Shown piece after piece: positions 62,928 to 64,000 of a stretch of DNA of 64,000 bases (within the stretch, counting starts at the first letter, position 1; the number at the start of each line of letters is the position of its first letter). Below the pieces are notes generated by a model that saw only the letters and a list, made by a program, of their open reading frames with translations, was not told the DNA's origin and did no database searches. The DNA is taken from contig OZ037892.1 of assembly GCA_964035575.1 (NCBI GenBank), forward strand, positions 372,001 through 436,000, in the 5' to 3' direction. The translations under genes and the position numbers were made by a program. This DNA is from Rhynchopus sp. YZ270_cl-10 (lineage: Eukaryota > Euglenozoa > Diplonemea > Diplonemida > Diplonemidae).

Positions 62928-63040
62928 CACTTTATCTCCCTGAAGGTCCACTTTATCTCCCTAGGGAGATAAAGTGACCTTCAGGGAGATAAAGTAAAAG
63001 CTTCAGGGAGATAAAGTGACCTTCAGGGAGATAAAGTGGA
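62928..63040. repeat. Cluster of inverted GGGAGATAAAGTG units
   Basis: At least six units of CTTCAGGGAGATAAAGTG or its complement are arranged head-to-head and head-to-tail and can fold extensively. The same AGATAAAGTG motif recurs in the palindrome at 63858-63971, so both may belong to one larger structure. Confidence 0.8.
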
Positions 63041-63857
63041 ATTTTTTTTTTTTTTTTAGTTTTGGGCAGGGCCTTCAACCATCGACAAAGCCTGTCCACA
63101 GTTTCGTCGAAGTAAAAAAAAAAAAAAAAAAAAAGACCTCCCCGAGCCCGCGCGCGCTTCGCGCGCGCGGGTGCAGCAAATCACAGGGAGAAGCTCTCAA
63201 GGGGTTTATATAGGTTTTGGTCATTTTTGAAAACTGTCCCACACACGTGTATTTCAACACAAGCAGCATTGGTAGCTTTGTAGCCACTGGTGATCCACAA
63301 GCCGTAGTGGGTATACCTGTCTTATCAGTAAGCTCAGTACATTTATAACAACGAAAGTCCCTGGCGAAGCCACGGTACGCAACATTTCAAATATTGCGCA
63401 TACCATGACACTTTATTTACAGCCAAACTATGGCATGGGAAGGGTGGGATGCCTGCTTGCGCCGCAGGCGCACGGTACGCTACTTTTGCCTGGCTCACTC
63501 CTCGTTGAGTTCTACGAGCTCCGTCCAAATGGTCACAGTGGATCACAGGAGAATGTTAAAGTTAAAACCCTCAACCGAGTTTCTCCCGTGGACTACCCTG
63601 CAACTCGGTCAGAGATAAAAGGATTTGCCAAAATCCCATATTTTTTTTAGATTTGTCGAACTTCGACAAAAAAAAACCCCAACCGAAGTTAAGGCTTAAC
63701 TTCGACACGTTGAAGGCCCTGGTTTTGGGCCTAAGGTGAAAAAAACCCACTTCTAGGTACCTATATGGGCCCAAAAATGCCAAAAAACGAAAAATTTTGC
63801 ATTTTTGACCATCGGGAGGGCAAAAGTATACCCTACGGGGTATAAAATTACATATTT

Positions 63858-63971
63858 ACCCCCGGGGACTCACATATCTCCCCTCGGGAGCCAATATTTC
63901 CCCTCGGGCCCTACGGGCCCTCGGGGAAATATTGGCTCCCTCGGGGGAGATAAAGTGAGTCCCCGGGGGTA
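63858..63971. repeat. GC-rich palindrome at the right edge
   Basis: Arms of about 55 bp (left ACCCCCGGGGACTCAC, then GAGCCAATATTTCCCC) are mirrored around GGGCCCTACGGGCCC. It is preceded by GTATACCCTACGGGGTATA, itself palindromic; a similar CCCCGCAGGGTATAC occurs near 62872. Confidence 0.82.
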
Positions 63972-64000
63972 GAATAAATAACTGTTCTCAGCTCAAAGTG

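Larger units (their letters stand above)
59281..64000. other. 4.7-kb gene-free interval rich in palindromes
   Basis: Contains family D copies (about 59788-59835, 61030-61062), family A copies (60141-60190, 60512-60560 and a remnant at 61790-61810), family B copies (60429-60515, 61209-61251), a family E hairpin in reverse at about 63448-63485, a GCGCGCGCTTCGCGCGC hairpin at about 63150, and inverted-repeat clusters at 62928-63040 and 63858-63971. No gene is supported. Confidence 0.6.

Noticed and set aside
63135-63175. GCGCGCGCTTCGCGCGC palindrome as a regulatory hairpin or origin
   Set aside because: A similar run occurs at about 11285-11302 inside a transposon; simple CpG palindromes do not support a function.
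1-64000. Spliced-leader RNA gene, rRNA genes, CRISPR arrays, retroelements
   Set aside because: Looked for by eye and not found. There is no repeat-spacer array, no reverse-transcriptase-like frame and no rRNA core motif. A spliced-leader gene could be missed without knowing the leader sequence.

Overview
This is a eukaryotic nuclear window from a protist. I read it as most likely a euglenozoan, diplonemid-like rather than a trypanosomatid, with moderate-to-low confidence. The reasons are as follows. All fifteen convincing host protein genes and the only tRNA lie on the minus strand, as in a long co-directional gene cluster. Most start codons are closely preceded on the coding strand by a pyrimidine-rich stretch ending in CAG or TAG, as expected for spliced-leader trans-splicing. 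Conventional cis-introns exist but are few, and all that I could place start with GTAT and end with AG. Dinoflagellates also have one-strand arrays and trans-splicing, so they are the main alternative. No spliced-leader RNA gene was seen.

Layout in plus-strand order (transcription runs right to left). At 1-773 there is a near-perfect foldback, cut by the window edge. At 2808-5424 there are a three-exon ubiquitin-fold protein gene and a hypothetical gene. At 5.4-8.9 kb there is repeat-rich DNA with a hAT-type MITE and an 845-bp inverted-repeat element. At 8.9-10.4 kb there is an inositol-monophosphatase-family gene whose intron contains a selenocysteine tRNA gene. At 10.4-13.4 kb there are a long-TIR element and a broken copy of part of the next gene. 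At 13.4-19.8 kb there are a hypothetical helical protein, a CCCH zinc-finger protein and a ubiquitin-like/WD40 protein. At 20437-25637 there is a complete hAT transposon on the opposite strand, with a perfect 8-bp target duplication. At 25.7-26.8 kb is the second WD40 paralogue. At 28.6-32.2 kb there is a WD40/helical/Lys-Ser-repeat/PDZ protein. At 36.2-39.9 kb there is an MIF4G-to-CAP-Gly fusion made by one intron. At 40.6-50.4 kb there are a Vps37-like ESCRT-I subunit, a sugar transporter, a ubiquitin-like/LRR protein and a secreted papain-family protease. At 53.3-59.3 kb there are a long coiled-coil protein, a small Cys/His-rich plus-strand ORF and a ubiquitin-like/ankyrin protein. From 59.3 to 64 kb I see only repeats.

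Two themes stand out. First, five host genes carry a ubiquitin-fold domain. In four of them it is N-terminal and joined to a different solenoid or propeller array (WD40 twice, LRR, ankyrin). The transposase of the hAT element also seems to carry a ubiquitin-protease-like domain that has lost its catalytic residues. Second, the spaces between genes and the introns are seeded with several families of short (40-90 bp) hairpin-forming repeats. Four of these families were seen only in one orientation, antisense to the genes. One copy sits in a segment whose neighbouring duplicate lacks it, which is direct evidence that the family moves.
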